The notes under the pieces are model-generated. The model did not search any database and was not told the DNA's origin. It saw nothing but the letters and a program-made list of their open reading frames with translations. A program made the translations under genes and the position numbers. From Betaproteobacteria bacterium (GTDB taxonomy: Bacteria; Pseudomonadota; Gammaproteobacteria; Burkholderiales; Ga0077523), in contig JADJPK010000004.1 in assembly GCA_016713305.1 (NCBI GenBank), positions 847,428 to 911,427 on the forward strand: a stretch of DNA of 64,000 bases. Reading direction: 5' to 3'. Each line of letters opens with the position of its first letter. The stretch's first letter is position 1. Shown in pieces: positions 7,218 to 15,497 of the stretch.

Positions 7218-10130
7218 ATGAATGCACCGCATCCGCTCGTCCGCACCGTCCTTCCCGGCGACAGCGCGCTGGCCGCGCGGCTGCGCCGCGCCATCGAAGG
7301 CGACGTGCTGTTCGATGCGGGCAGCCGCGGCCGCTACTCCACCGACGCCTCGATCTACCAGATCGAACCCCTGGGCGTCGTGGTGCCCAGGACGGAGACA
7401 GACGTGCTCGCGGCGCTGGAGATCGCGCGGGAGGCGGGCGTGCCCGTCCTGCCGCGAGGCGGCGGCACGTCGCAGTGCGGACAGACCGTGGGCGCGGCGC
7501 TGGTCATCGACACCTCCAAGCATCTCAACCGGCTGATCGAGGTCGACCCTGTGGCACGCACGGCGTGCGTCGAACCCGGTCTCGTTCTCGATCACCTGAA
7601 CGCGCAGCTGCGCAGCCACAAGCTGTGGTATCCGGTGGACGTGTCGACGTCCGCCCAGGCCACGCTCGGCGGCATGGCCGGCAACAACTCGTGCGGTGCC
7701 CGCTCCATCCGCTACGGCAACATGGTGCACAACGTCCTCGGCATCGAGGCCTGGCTGGCGGACGGCACCGCCTGCCGCTTCGGTCCGGGTGACGAGGCGG
7801 AGGCAGGGCCCGCGCGCTTTCGCGAGATCGTGGAGGGCATCCATTCCATCGCGCGCAGGGAGGCGGCCGAGATCGAGGCGCGCTGGCCCAAGGTGCTCCG
7901 CCGCGTGCAGGGCTACAACCTCGACATGGTGCAGCCGCACCTGCCGCACAACCTCGCGCATCTGCTGGTCGGCTCGGAGGGTACGCTCGCCTGGTTCCGC
8001 CGTCTGGAACTGAAACTCGCGCCCATTCCTGCCCACAAGGTCCTCGGCGTCGCGCACTTCCCGTCGTTCCACCAGGCCATGGCGCTCACGCAGGAGATCG
8101 TGAAGCTCGATCCCGAAGCGGTGGAGCTGGTGGACCGGACGATGATCGGCCTCGCGCGCGAGCACGCCGAATTCAGGCCTGTGGTGGAGCGGTTCTTCCT
8201 GGGCCAGCCCGACGCGATCCTGCTCGTGGAGTTCGCGGGCGAAGACGGCGCCGCTCCACGTGCGAAGCTCGATCGTCTCGAAGAGCTGCTGGCGGATCTG
8301 GGCGTGCCCGAGGCCGTCGTGAAGGTGACGGACGCGGCGCAGCAGCGAGCCATCTGGGAAGTGCGCAAGGCCGGCCTCAACATCATGATGTCGATGAAGG
8401 GCGACGGCAAACCGGTCTCCTTCATCGAGGACTGCGCCGTTCCGCTCGAGCACCTGGCCGAGTACACCCGCAGCATCGACGAGATCTTCGCGCGGCACGG
8501 CACACGCGGCACCTGGTATGCGCATGCTTCGGTGGGGACATTGCACGTGCGCCCCGTGCTGAACATGAAGACCGATGGCGCAGAGAAGATGCGGGCCATC
8601 GCGGAGGAGGCCTGTGCGCTGGTGCGCCGCTTCAAGGGAGCCTACTCCGGCGAACACGGCGACGGGCTCGTCCGCTCCGAGTGGATCGAGCCGATCCTCG
8701 GTTCGCGGCTCGCCGCCGCCCTCGGCGAGATCAAGGATCTCTTCGATCCCGGCGGACTGTTCAATCCCAGCAAGATCGTGCGTCCGCCCAGGATGGACGA
8801 CCGCTCGATGTTCCGCTTCAAGCCGGGTTACCGGTTCCTTTCCGGGGAGACCGCGCTGGACTGGTCGGAGTGGGGCGGTCTGGGGGGAGCGGTGGAGATG
8901 TGCAACAACAACGGCCACTGCCGCAAGTTCGATGCGGGGACCATGTGCCCGTCCTACCGGGTGACGCGTGACGAGCAGCACCTGACCCGCGGCCGTGCCA
9001 ACACCCTTCGTCTCGCCCTGTCGGGGCAGCTCGGTGACGACGCCCAGACCGCGCACGCGCTGGCGGAGGCGATGTCGCTGTGCGTGGGCTGCAAGGGGTG
9101 CAAGCGCGAATGTCCGACGGGCGTGGACATGGCAAGACTCAAGATCGAATGGCGCCACCAGCGCAACCGCGCCACGCCACCCGATCTGCGGGACGGCCTC
9201 GTCGCGCACCTGCCCCGCTACGCGCCCATGGCGGCGCGTTTCCCGCTGCTGGCCAACGCCCAGCGCTGGCTTCCCGGCGCAGCGCTGCTCCTGGAGAAAG
9301 CGGTCGGGCTCTCGGCACGCCGCCCGCTGCCGCGCTGGCGTCCGGACGTGTTCAGGGACCAGGAGGCCGCCGGTGCCGGCCAGAGTCCTGAGCGGGCGGT
9401 CGTCCTGTTCGCGGACACCTTCAACCGGTATTTCGAGCCGGAGAATCTTCGTGCGGCTCTGCGCGTACTGCGTGCACTGGGTTACGCGGTCGAGGTGGCC
9501 GCCGCCCCGCAAGGCGAAAGGCCGCTGTGTTGCGGACGGACCTACCTCACGACCGGGTTCGTGGACCAGGCAAAGGCGGAAGCGGTCCGGCTGCTCGAGG
9601 CATTGCGTCCGGCACTCGACCGCGGCCTGCCCGTCGTGGGTCTCGAGCCTTCGTGCCTGTTCACCCTCGTCGACGAATACACGGTGCTGGGTCTTGGCGC
9701 GGAGGCAGGCAGGCTCGCCCTGCTGGCCACCACGTTCGAAGAGTTCCTGGTGCGCGAACACGAAGCGGACCGGATCGCTGCAGCCTGGACGCCCGTGCCG
9801 CGGGCGGCCCTGGTGCATGGTCACTGTCACCAGAAGGCGTTCGGCGCTTTCGACGCCGTAAGACGGGTGCTGTCGTGGGTGCCGGAACTGCAGGTGTCCG
9901 TCGTGGAATCGAGCTGCTGCGGCATGGCGGGAAGCTTCGGCTACGAATCGGAGCACGAGGCAGTGTCGCGAGCGATGGGGGAGGCCGCGCTGCTCCCGGC
10001 GGTGCGCAAGGCCGACGCGAACTGCCTCGTCGTCGCAGACGGCACGAGCTGCCGTCATCAGATCGCCGATGGCGCCGGCAGACAGGCCTGGCACGTCGCG
10101 CGGGTGCTGGAGCTCGCGTTGCCAGGCTGA
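7218..10130 (+). CDS. YdiJ-like FAD/Fe-S D-2-hydroxyacid dehydrogenase
   Basis: 970 aa, close to the usual length of the YdiJ/Dld-type fusion. The N-terminal FAD-binding half carries GGGTSQCGQTVG (~81) and STSAQATLGGMAGNNSCG. A linking Cys-rich module (MCNNNGHCRKFDAGTMCPSY) leads to a 4Fe-4S motif LCVGCKGCKRECPTG (~621). The C-terminal half has two CCG-type segments (PLCCGRTYLTTG ~769, SSCCGMAGSFGYE ~898) and HGHCHQKAFG. Family members oxidise D-lactate, D-2-hydroxyglutarate or glycolate-type acids and pass electrons to a carrier. ATG 7218 starts the canonical N-terminus. The aminotransferase diverges on the other strand, suggesting a joint 2-oxoacid pathway. Confidence 0.87.
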   Translation: MNAPHPLVRTVLPGDSALAARLRRAIEGDVLFDAGSRGRYSTDASIYQIEPLGVVVPRTETDVLAALEIAREAGVPVLPRGGGTSQCGQTVGAALVIDTSKHLNRLIEVDPVARTACVEPGLVLDHLNAQLRSHKLWYPVDVSTSAQATLGGMAGNNSCGARSIRYGNMVHNVLGIEAWLADGTACRFGPGDEAEAGPARFREIVEGIHSIARREAAEIEARWPKVLRRVQGYNLDMVQPHLPHNLAHLLVGSEGTLAWFRRLELKLAPIPAHKVLGVAHFPSFHQAMALTQEIVKLDPEAVELVDRTMIGLAREHAEFRPVVERFFLGQPDAILLVEFAGEDGAAPRAKLDRLEELLADLGVPEAVVKVTDAAQQRAIWEVRKAGLNIMMSMKGDGKPVSFIEDCAVPLEHLAEYTRSIDEIFARHGTRGTWYAHASVGTLHVRPVLNMKTDGAEKMRAIAEEACALVRRFKGAYSGEHGDGLVRSEWIEPILGSRLAAALGEIKDLFDPGGLFNPSKIVRPPRMDDRSMFRFKPGYRFLSGETALDWSEWGGLGGAVEMCNNNGHCRKFDAGTMCPSYRVTRDEQHLTRGRANTLRLALSGQLGDDAQTAHALAEAMSLCVGCKGCKRECPTGVDMARLKIEWRHQRNRATPPDLRDGLVAHLPRYAPMAARFPLLANAQRWLPGAALLLEKAVGLSARRPLPRWRPDVFRDQEAAGAGQSPERAVVLFADTFNRYFEPENLRAALRVLRALGYAVEVAAAPQGERPLCCGRTYLTTGFVDQAKAEAVRLLEALRPALDRGLPVVGLEPSCLFTLVDEYTVLGLGAEAGRLALLATTFEEFLVREHEADRIAAAWTPVPRAALVHGHCHQKAFGAFDAVRRVLSWVPELQVSVVESSCCGMAGSFGYESEHEAVSRAMGEAALLPAVRKADANCLVVADGTSCRHQIADGAGRQAWHVARVLELALPG

Positions 10131-10186
10131 CCGCGGCGCGGTCGCGCACATCCATCACACATTCCCCCGGGGAGAGGAAATCGAAC

Positions 10187-10663
10187 ATGTCCGACAGCGC
10201 AGTCTCCGACTGGAAATTCCACGGCGTGCGCGTCGTCAATGGCGCGGACCTGGATGTCAACACGCCTCAGACGCAAGGGATGAACCGTGCCGCTGCCATC
10301 ACCCACGCTCGCTGCGGTGCCGAGAAGCTGTGGGCCGGCACGGTGGTGATCCACGCCAAGGCCAAGACCGGCGCCCATCACCATGGTCCGGTGGAAAGCG
10401 TGATCTACGTGGTGAGCGGCAAGGCGCGCATGCGCTGGGGAGACAAGCTCGAATTCACGGCGGAAGCCGGGCCGGGCGATTTCATCTATGTGCCGCCGTT
10501 CGTGCCGCACCAGGAGATCAACGCGTCGGATACCGAGCCGCTGTCGTGCGTGCTGTGCCGCAGCGGCCAGGATCCCGTCGTGGTGAACCTCGACATCCCG
10601 GTCGTGGAACAGCCCGAGACGGTGCACTGGGTGGACGACCTCCATAGCGCGCCGAAAGCCTGA
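10187..10663 (+). CDS. Small cupin-domain protein
   Basis: 158 aa single-domain cupin. The first metal-binding motif is in AKAKTGAHHHGPVESVIYVVSG (~58-80) and the second in GPGDFIYVPPFVPHQEIN (~97-114), with His and Glu residues placed as in metal-binding cupins. The ATG at 10187 has a good ribosome site (ggggagagg). A start much further upstream would run through the end of the oxidase gene in a shadow frame. No substrate can be inferred; such proteins include isomerases, dioxygenases and sensors. Four bases separate it from the next gene, so the two are probably co-transcribed. Confidence 0.8.
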   Translation: MSDSAVSDWKFHGVRVVNGADLDVNTPQTQGMNRAAAITHARCGAEKLWAGTVVIHAKAKTGAHHHGPVESVIYVVSGKARMRWGDKLEFTAEAGPGDFIYVPPFVPHQEINASDTEPLSCVLCRSGQDPVVVNLDIPVVEQPETVHWVDDLHSAPKA

Positions 10664-10667
10664 CGCC

Positions 10668-11024
10668 ATGATCCGGGTGCTGGGCATCGCCAACTGCGAC
10701 ACGGTCAAGAAGGCCCGGGCGTGGCTGGACGCGCACGGCATCGCCTACGAGTTCGTCGACTTCAAGAAGACGCCGCCTGCGCGGGAAGCGATCGAACGCT
10801 GGTGCGAACGTCTGGGTGCCGACACGGTCGTGAACCGTCGCGGCACCACCTGGCGGAAACTCGAGGCCGCAGTCCAGGCTCGAGCCGACACGCCCGCCGG
10901 CGCGGTCGCGCTGCTCCTCGCGCACCCCTCCGCTATCAAGCGTCCCGTCGTCGAGAGCGGAAACGAAGTATGGGTGGGATTCGACGAGGCCACCTTCGCA
11001 CGCCGTCTCGGCGTGCACGATTGA
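10668..11024 (+). CDS. ArsC/Spx-family protein (YffB-like)
   Basis: 118 aa thioredoxin-fold protein with a single redox cysteine, Cys10 in GIANCDTVKKARAW. It also has the family segments YEFVDFKKTPP, VNRRGTTWRKL and LLAHPSAIKRPVVE. This is the YffB branch of the ArsC/Spx family, which lacks the CxxC of Spx and often has no proven arsenate reductase activity. It follows the cupin gene after four bases. The reaction is not known; a glutathione-linked reductase role is the usual guess for the family. Confidence 0.85.
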   Translation: MIRVLGIANCDTVKKARAWLDAHGIAYEFVDFKKTPPAREAIERWCERLGADTVVNRRGTTWRKLEAAVQARADTPAGAVALLLAHPSAIKRPVVESGNEVWVGFDEATFARRLGVHD

Positions 11025-11055
11025 AACCGCCATCACGGCGATGAACGGAGGCAGG

Positions 11056-12468
11056 ATGTCGAAGCGGATGTGGGGTCTTACGCTGTTCCTGGGGCTGTCG
11101 TTCGGCAGTGCCGCGTCGGCGACACCGCCTTACCAGCGGCCCGCCGGCATCGCGGACGACATGGAACCGCTGATCGTCGCCGGTTACCGCGCGTTGTTCA
11201 CGTGCTCCGCGCACTTCCTGATGGGCCGGCCGCTCGACGACATCACCAAGGTCGAACTGGTGGACGTGGCGTTGCCCGGCTATCCCGCTCCCGTGATCGA
11301 CGAGCGGCGAAAGCTGGTGACCGCCGCGAGCGCCGACGGAACGATCGTCCGCACCGCCGTGTTCCGGGACACCATGGGTTGCACGATCCTGCCTCCGCAC
11401 TGGAACACCGGCGACATTCCCCGGCTGCCCTACGTGCACCGGGAGCCCGCGCCCGATCTCGGTTCGGTGCCGTTTCCCGCGGGCGACCGTGTCGACATTC
11501 CCGCGTCGGGCCTCGATCCGGCATATCCGGGCCTGGCACCCGTACTGGACCGCGCCTTCGATCCGAAGGCGTACGCCGAAAAGGAAGGCGTGGTCACGAC
11601 CTCGGTCATCGTTCTGCGCGGCGGACGCATCATCGCCGAGCGCTACCGCCCCGGTTTCGGCATCCGCTCCGGGTACCGCACGTGGTCCACGACCAAGAGC
11701 ATGACGGCCGCGCTGCTGGCCATTGCTGCGAGACAGGGCCTGCTGAACCTCGATGCGCCGGCGGACATCCCGGAATGGTCCTATCCCGGCGATCCCCGGC
11801 AGGCCATCACGTACAAGCACCTGCTGTGGATGTCGAGCGGACTGCTGAGCGGCGGGCCGAACACCAGCGCCATCTACTTCGGCGGGCAGGACGTCATCAG
11901 CGCGGCGACCACGACTCCCCTCGAAGCGGAGCCCGGAAAGCGCTGGAAGTACGCCAACAACGACACGCTGCTGCTGATGCGCGCACTGAAGCACGTGCTG
12001 GCAGACGACTTCCGGTATCTGCGCTTTCCGTACGACGAGTTGCTGCTTCCCCTGGGCATGCACCACACGACCATGGAGATCGATCACCTGGGCAACTTTG
12101 TCGCCTCCAGCCAGACCTACACGACCGCTCGCGATCTCGCCCGCTTCGGTCTGTTTCTCGCGGCCGACGGCGTCTGGAACGGCAGGCGCCTGCTTCCCGA
12201 AGGCTGGGTGAAATTCGCGTCGACGCCCGCGCCTTCGAAGCCGCCGCAAGCCGGCCAGTGGGGCTACGGTGCCCAGTTCTGGCTGTTCGACCGGATGCCC
12301 GGCGTGCCGCCCGGCACATTTTCCACGGCGGGCAACAAGGGGCAATACGTCACGGTCGTGCCGGGCCACGACCTGGTCGTCGTGCGAACCGGAGTGGACC
12401 CCGACGGCAAGCGGTTCCACGCCCACCAGCTCGTCGCCGATGTTCTGCAGGCGGTGAAAGCGGAGTAG
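11056..12468 (+). CDS. Periplasmic serine hydrolase (beta-lactamase/class C-like)
   Basis: 470 aa with a signal peptide (MWGLTLFLGLSFGSAASA, ending ~22). The catalytic SxxK is STTK at ~211-214 in YRTWSTTKSMTAALL. The second motif is YANN at ~298, and GQYVTVVPGHDLVVVRTG supplies the C-terminal beta-strand region. The layout is that of the class C beta-lactamase/esterase/D-peptidase fold; about 200 residues precede the catalytic domain. ATG 11056 is preferred because the upstream ATG at 11041 overlaps the ribosome site ggaggcagg. True beta-lactamase activity is not implied. It ends with TAG, showing TAG is an ordinary stop here. Confidence 0.82.
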   Translation: MSKRMWGLTLFLGLSFGSAASATPPYQRPAGIADDMEPLIVAGYRALFTCSAHFLMGRPLDDITKVELVDVALPGYPAPVIDERRKLVTAASADGTIVRTAVFRDTMGCTILPPHWNTGDIPRLPYVHREPAPDLGSVPFPAGDRVDIPASGLDPAYPGLAPVLDRAFDPKAYAEKEGVVTTSVIVLRGGRIIAERYRPGFGIRSGYRTWSTTKSMTAALLAIAARQGLLNLDAPADIPEWSYPGDPRQAITYKHLLWMSSGLLSGGPNTSAIYFGGQDVISAATTTPLEAEPGKRWKYANNDTLLLMRALKHVLADDFRYLRFPYDELLLPLGMHHTTMEIDHLGNFVASSQTYTTARDLARFGLFLAADGVWNGRRLLPEGWVKFASTPAPSKPPQAGQWGYGAQFWLFDRMPGVPPGTFSTAGNKGQYVTVVPGHDLVVVRTGVDPDGKRFHAHQLVADVLQAVKAE

Positions 12469-12646
12469 GGAGCGCCCCTCTGCAGCAGGCGGCATGCGCG
12501 AAGACCGCGCGGGGGGGGAGCCGTGCCCACCGGGGCACGCGGCGCCTTGCGTCCAGCAGGCGCCAAGACCTGACCTTAGTCATCGCGCATTCGAAGCGAC
12601 CGTGACATCATCGCGCGGCCTGTCCAAAACCGAAGGAGCCCGCTTC

Positions 12647-13516
12647 ATGTGCAGACATCGCATTTCCGGTCTCGTGCTCGCCGCGATTCTCGCCGCCGGT
12701 GCAGGAGCCGCCTGGTCGCGTGACCTGGTGCTCGGCCTCGTGCCGGCCGAGAACAACGAAGAGATGCTGAAGCGCTTCGAGCCCATGCGCGGATATCTGG
12801 AGCACAAGCTGGGCGAGCACGTGAAGATCTTCACGGCGACCGACTACACGAGCGTGATCGAGGCGATGCGCAAGAAGCGCGTGGACATCGCCTTCTTCGG
12901 CCCGATGTCCTACATCCTCGCCGAGCAGGAGGCGGGGGCGGAGGCCTTCGCGGTCGGGATCCGGGCCGGCACGACTTCGGCCTCGTACAAGAGCGTGATC
13001 GTCGCGCGGTGCGGCAGCGGTATCCGCTCCATCAAGGACCTCAAGGGCAAGAGCGTCGCCTTCGTCGACCCGGCCTCCACGTCAGGCGGACTGGTGCCGA
13101 CTTTCATGGTCAAGCGCGAGACGGGCCAGATGCCGCAGGCCTACTTCGGCAAGTTCATCTATGCGGGCACCCATGACGCCGCCGAACTCGCGGTGAAGAA
13201 CGGCACGGTGGACGCGGCGGCCGATGCCGACATCACCTACGAGCGGATGGTGGCGAAGGGGCTGATCGGCCGGGATACGAACTGCGTCATCGCCCAGTCA
13301 TCCCCCATACCGGGACCACCGCTCGCGTACCGTGCCGATCTCGCGCCGGAACTCAAGAAGAAGGTGCTGGAGGCGATCCTGAACGCTCATCAGGAGACGG
13401 ACATTTCCGGATACGTGCCCTTGTCGAAGTACGTGACCGTCACTTCCGCCGAGTACCAGTCGATCCGTGACATGGCGAAGGAACTGGGCCTCACGAAGGA
13501 GCAGATGCTCAAGTAA
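12647..13516 (+). CDS. phnD: Phosphonate-type ABC transporter substrate-binding protein
   Basis: 289 aa periplasmic binding protein of the PhnD family, with a signal peptide at ~1-24 (LAAILAAGAGAAWSRD). Diagnostic stretches are LVLGLVPAENNEEMLKRFEP, DYTSVIEAMRKKRVDIAFFG, the ligand-contacting FVDPASTSGGLVPTF and the downstream TVDAAADADITYERM. ATG 12647 follows gaaggag at a good distance. It heads a phnD-C-E-E-M cluster on the same strand, 14 bases before phnC. Likely ligands are alkylphosphonates, but the family also binds phosphate or phosphite. Confidence 0.88.
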   Translation: MCRHRISGLVLAAILAAGAGAAWSRDLVLGLVPAENNEEMLKRFEPMRGYLEHKLGEHVKIFTATDYTSVIEAMRKKRVDIAFFGPMSYILAEQEAGAEAFAVGIRAGTTSASYKSVIVARCGSGIRSIKDLKGKSVAFVDPASTSGGLVPTFMVKRETGQMPQAYFGKFIYAGTHDAAELAVKNGTVDAAADADITYERMVAKGLIGRDTNCVIAQSSPIPGPPLAYRADLAPELKKKVLEAILNAHQETDISGYVPLSKYVTVTSAEYQSIRDMAKELGLTKEQMLK

Positions 13517-13530
13517 CGGGGCTTGCGGCC

Positions 13531-14319
13531 ATGCCGGCAATCGAGTTCCAGGGCGTCAGCAAGCGCTATCCGAACGGGCTGCTGGCGCTGGCGCCCCTGT
13601 CCGTCGCCATCGAGCCCGGCGAGTTCGTGGCGGTCATGGGATCGTCGGGCGCCGGCAAGTCGACCTTCATCCGGCTCGTGAACGGGCTCGAGACGGCCTC
13701 GACGGGGCACATCGTCGTGAATGGCCTGACGCTGGATGCCGGGACCCTGCGCTCGATCCGGTCGGGTACGGGGATGGTCTTCCAGCAGTTCAATCTGGTC
13801 GGACGTCTGTCGGTCATGGCCAACGTGCTGACCGGGCGCCTGTCCCACCGTTCTTCCCTGGCCAGTCTGCTGTACCTCTTTCGCCACGAGGACGTGGAGA
13901 TCGCGCGCCACGCGCTGTCGCGCGTGGGCCTCGTCGACAAGGCGTGGCAGCGGGCGGACAAACTCTCGGGCGGGCAGCAGCAACGGGTGGGCATCGCGCG
14001 GGCGCTCGCGCAACAGCCGCGAGTCATCCTCGCGGACGAACCGGTCGCCAGTCTCGATCCGGTCACGGCGCTCGAGATCATGGATCTCCTGAGGGAGATC
14101 AACCGGCAGGACGGCATCACCGTGGTGGTGAGTCTGCATCAGGTCGACCTCATCCGGCAGTATGCCGATCGCGTTCTCGGCCTCCACCGCGGCGAGCTGG
14201 TTTTCGACGGCGTTCCCGCCGCCCTGACCGACGATGTTCTTCGCCGTGTCTATCTGCGCGGTGCCGGCGGGCACGCCGGGGAAGCGGTCCCCGATGCGAT
14301 ACCGGTTCTCCACGCCTGA
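13531..14319 (+). CDS. phnC: Phosphonate-type ABC transporter ATPase
   Basis: 262 aa ATP-binding subunit. Walker A is GSSGAGKST (37-45), the Q-loop follows in GTGMVFQQFNLVGRLSV, the signature LSGGQQQRVGIARAL is near 145 and Walker B VILADEPVASLDP near 165. The ATFIRLVNGLE and QVDLIRQYADRVLGL context fits PhnC. It overlaps the downstream permease gene by about 26 bases, so translation is coupled. It energises uptake of the ligand caught by PhnD through the PhnE permease. Confidence 0.9.
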   Translation: MPAIEFQGVSKRYPNGLLALAPLSVAIEPGEFVAVMGSSGAGKSTFIRLVNGLETASTGHIVVNGLTLDAGTLRSIRSGTGMVFQQFNLVGRLSVMANVLTGRLSHRSSLASLLYLFRHEDVEIARHALSRVGLVDKAWQRADKLSGGQQQRVGIARALAQQPRVILADEPVASLDPVTALEIMDLLREINRQDGITVVVSLHQVDLIRQYADRVLGLHRGELVFDGVPAALTDDVLRRVYLRGAGGHAGEAVPDAIPVLHA

Positions 14320-15088
14320 CGGGCGCCCGTCCCGGCGGATCTCCGTGGCCGCGGTGGTGGTGCTGACGATGCTTGTCGCCACCGCCCCGCTCGTCGAGAT
14401 CGGGACCGGAACCTCGACCGGCGCGGTGGGTCGCATGGCCGAGTTCCTGGGGCATCTCTGGACGACGCCAGACTGGACCTATCTCCCGCAGCTCGGGCGG
14501 CGCATGCTGGAAACCGTGGAGCTCGCGCTCATCGCGACGGCCGTCGCGCTGGTGTTGTCCATCCCCTTCGCCTTGCTGGCGGCCCGAACCGTATCGCCTC
14601 ATCCGGCCGTGTTCTGGTGCTCACGAAGCGTTCTGTCGCTCATCCGCGCGTTGCCCGAACTCGTCTGGGCGCTCGTGTTCGTCTCGGCCGTGGGGCTGGG
14701 GCCGCTGCCCGGCATCCTGGCACTCGCTGTCGTGACCGTGGGATTCATGGGCAAGGTGTTCGCCGAATCGGTGGAAGTGGTGGATTCGCGCGCGGTCGAG
14801 GGGGTGTCCGCACATGGCGCGCGACGGCTCCAGGTATTCGGTTTCGCGATACTTCCGCAGGCTCTCCCCGATCTGCTGGGGTCCACGCTCTACGTGCTGG
14901 ACCACAATGTCCGCGCCGCCGCCATTCTGGGGCTCGTCGGTGCCGGCGGCATCGGCTACGACATGGTGATGGCCATGCGCATGTTCGACTATGACCGGCT
15001 GCTCCCCATCGCCGGCGCCATCTACCTGTGCGTGACGCTTCTCGATCGCGCATCGGACCGGATCCGTTCCCGTGTCATTCATGGGTGA
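14294..15088 (+). CDS. phnE: Phosphonate-type ABC transporter permease (intact copy)
   Basis: 264 aa inner-membrane permease with about six hydrophobic segments. The cytoplasmic coupling loop, which contacts PhnC, is EGVSAHGARRLQVFGFAILP, and SLIRALPELVWALVFVSAVG is the conserved PhnE helix region. ATG 14294 lies within the end of phnC. A second phnE-like gene overlaps its 3' end and is defective, so this copy would have to act as a homodimer if the transporter works. Confidence 0.88.
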   Translation: MRYRFSTPDGRPSRRISVAAVVVLTMLVATAPLVEIGTGTSTGAVGRMAEFLGHLWTTPDWTYLPQLGRRMLETVELALIATAVALVLSIPFALLAARTVSPHPAVFWCSRSVLSLIRALPELVWALVFVSAVGLGPLPGILALAVVTVGFMGKVFAESVEVVDSRAVEGVSAHGARRLQVFGFAILPQALPDLLGSTLYVLDHNVRAAAILGLVGAGGIGYDMVMAMRMFDYDRLLPIAGAIYLCVTLLDRASDRIRSRVIHG

Positions 15089-15490
15089 GCCTGCGGCGCC
15101 GCAGCCGCTTCCCGCGCGCCCGCGCAGTCTTCTGCCGCTGTGGTTCTCCGCCGCCCTCGGCATCCTCTGGCTCGCGGTGCGCGACCTCGACATGGCGCTC
15201 GAGGATCTGCTCTACGGCGTCGACGACATGGTCGAGTACTTCGGCCGTTACGGTTCGCCTGATTTCTCCCGGATCGGCCATTACGCGACGCTCATGTTGC
15301 AGACGCTGGCCACGGCGCTCTGGGGCACGGCCCTGGCCCTGGGGTCGCCTTCTTCGTGGCGCCTCTGGCTGCCCGGAATCTGTTGCGGTTGTTCGACTAC
15401 GGTCAGTCCTCAGCGCTCATCATCGTGATGCTCGTCACCATCGTCGGTATCGATGCCCTTTCCACCTGGCTCAGAGGCCGGCTGCACTGA
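15072..15490 (+). pseudogene. phnE: Second phnE permease, frameshifted and lacking its middle
   Basis: The first ~90 residues are a normal PhnE N-terminus (DMALEDLLYGVDDMVEYFGR, HYATLMLQTLATALWGTALALG). At ~15340 the frame breaks: adding one G to the ctgggg run restores VAFFVAPLAARNLLR. The restored frame jumps straight to a PhnE C-terminus (FDYGQSSALIIVMLVTIVGI) ending at 15490. Compared with the intact copy, about 130 residues are missing between these two points, including the membrane core and ATPase-coupling loop. The product cannot be a permease. A deletion plus indel in the genome, or an assembly collapse between similar copies, are both possible. Confidence 0.75.
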
Positions 15491-15497
15491 GGAGCCC

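Noticed and set aside
7158..10151. Very long minus-strand frame opposite the oxidase gene
   Set aside because: It is the GC-rich mirror of a strongly conserved plus-strand gene; its translation is rich in Arg, Gly and His and has no domain.
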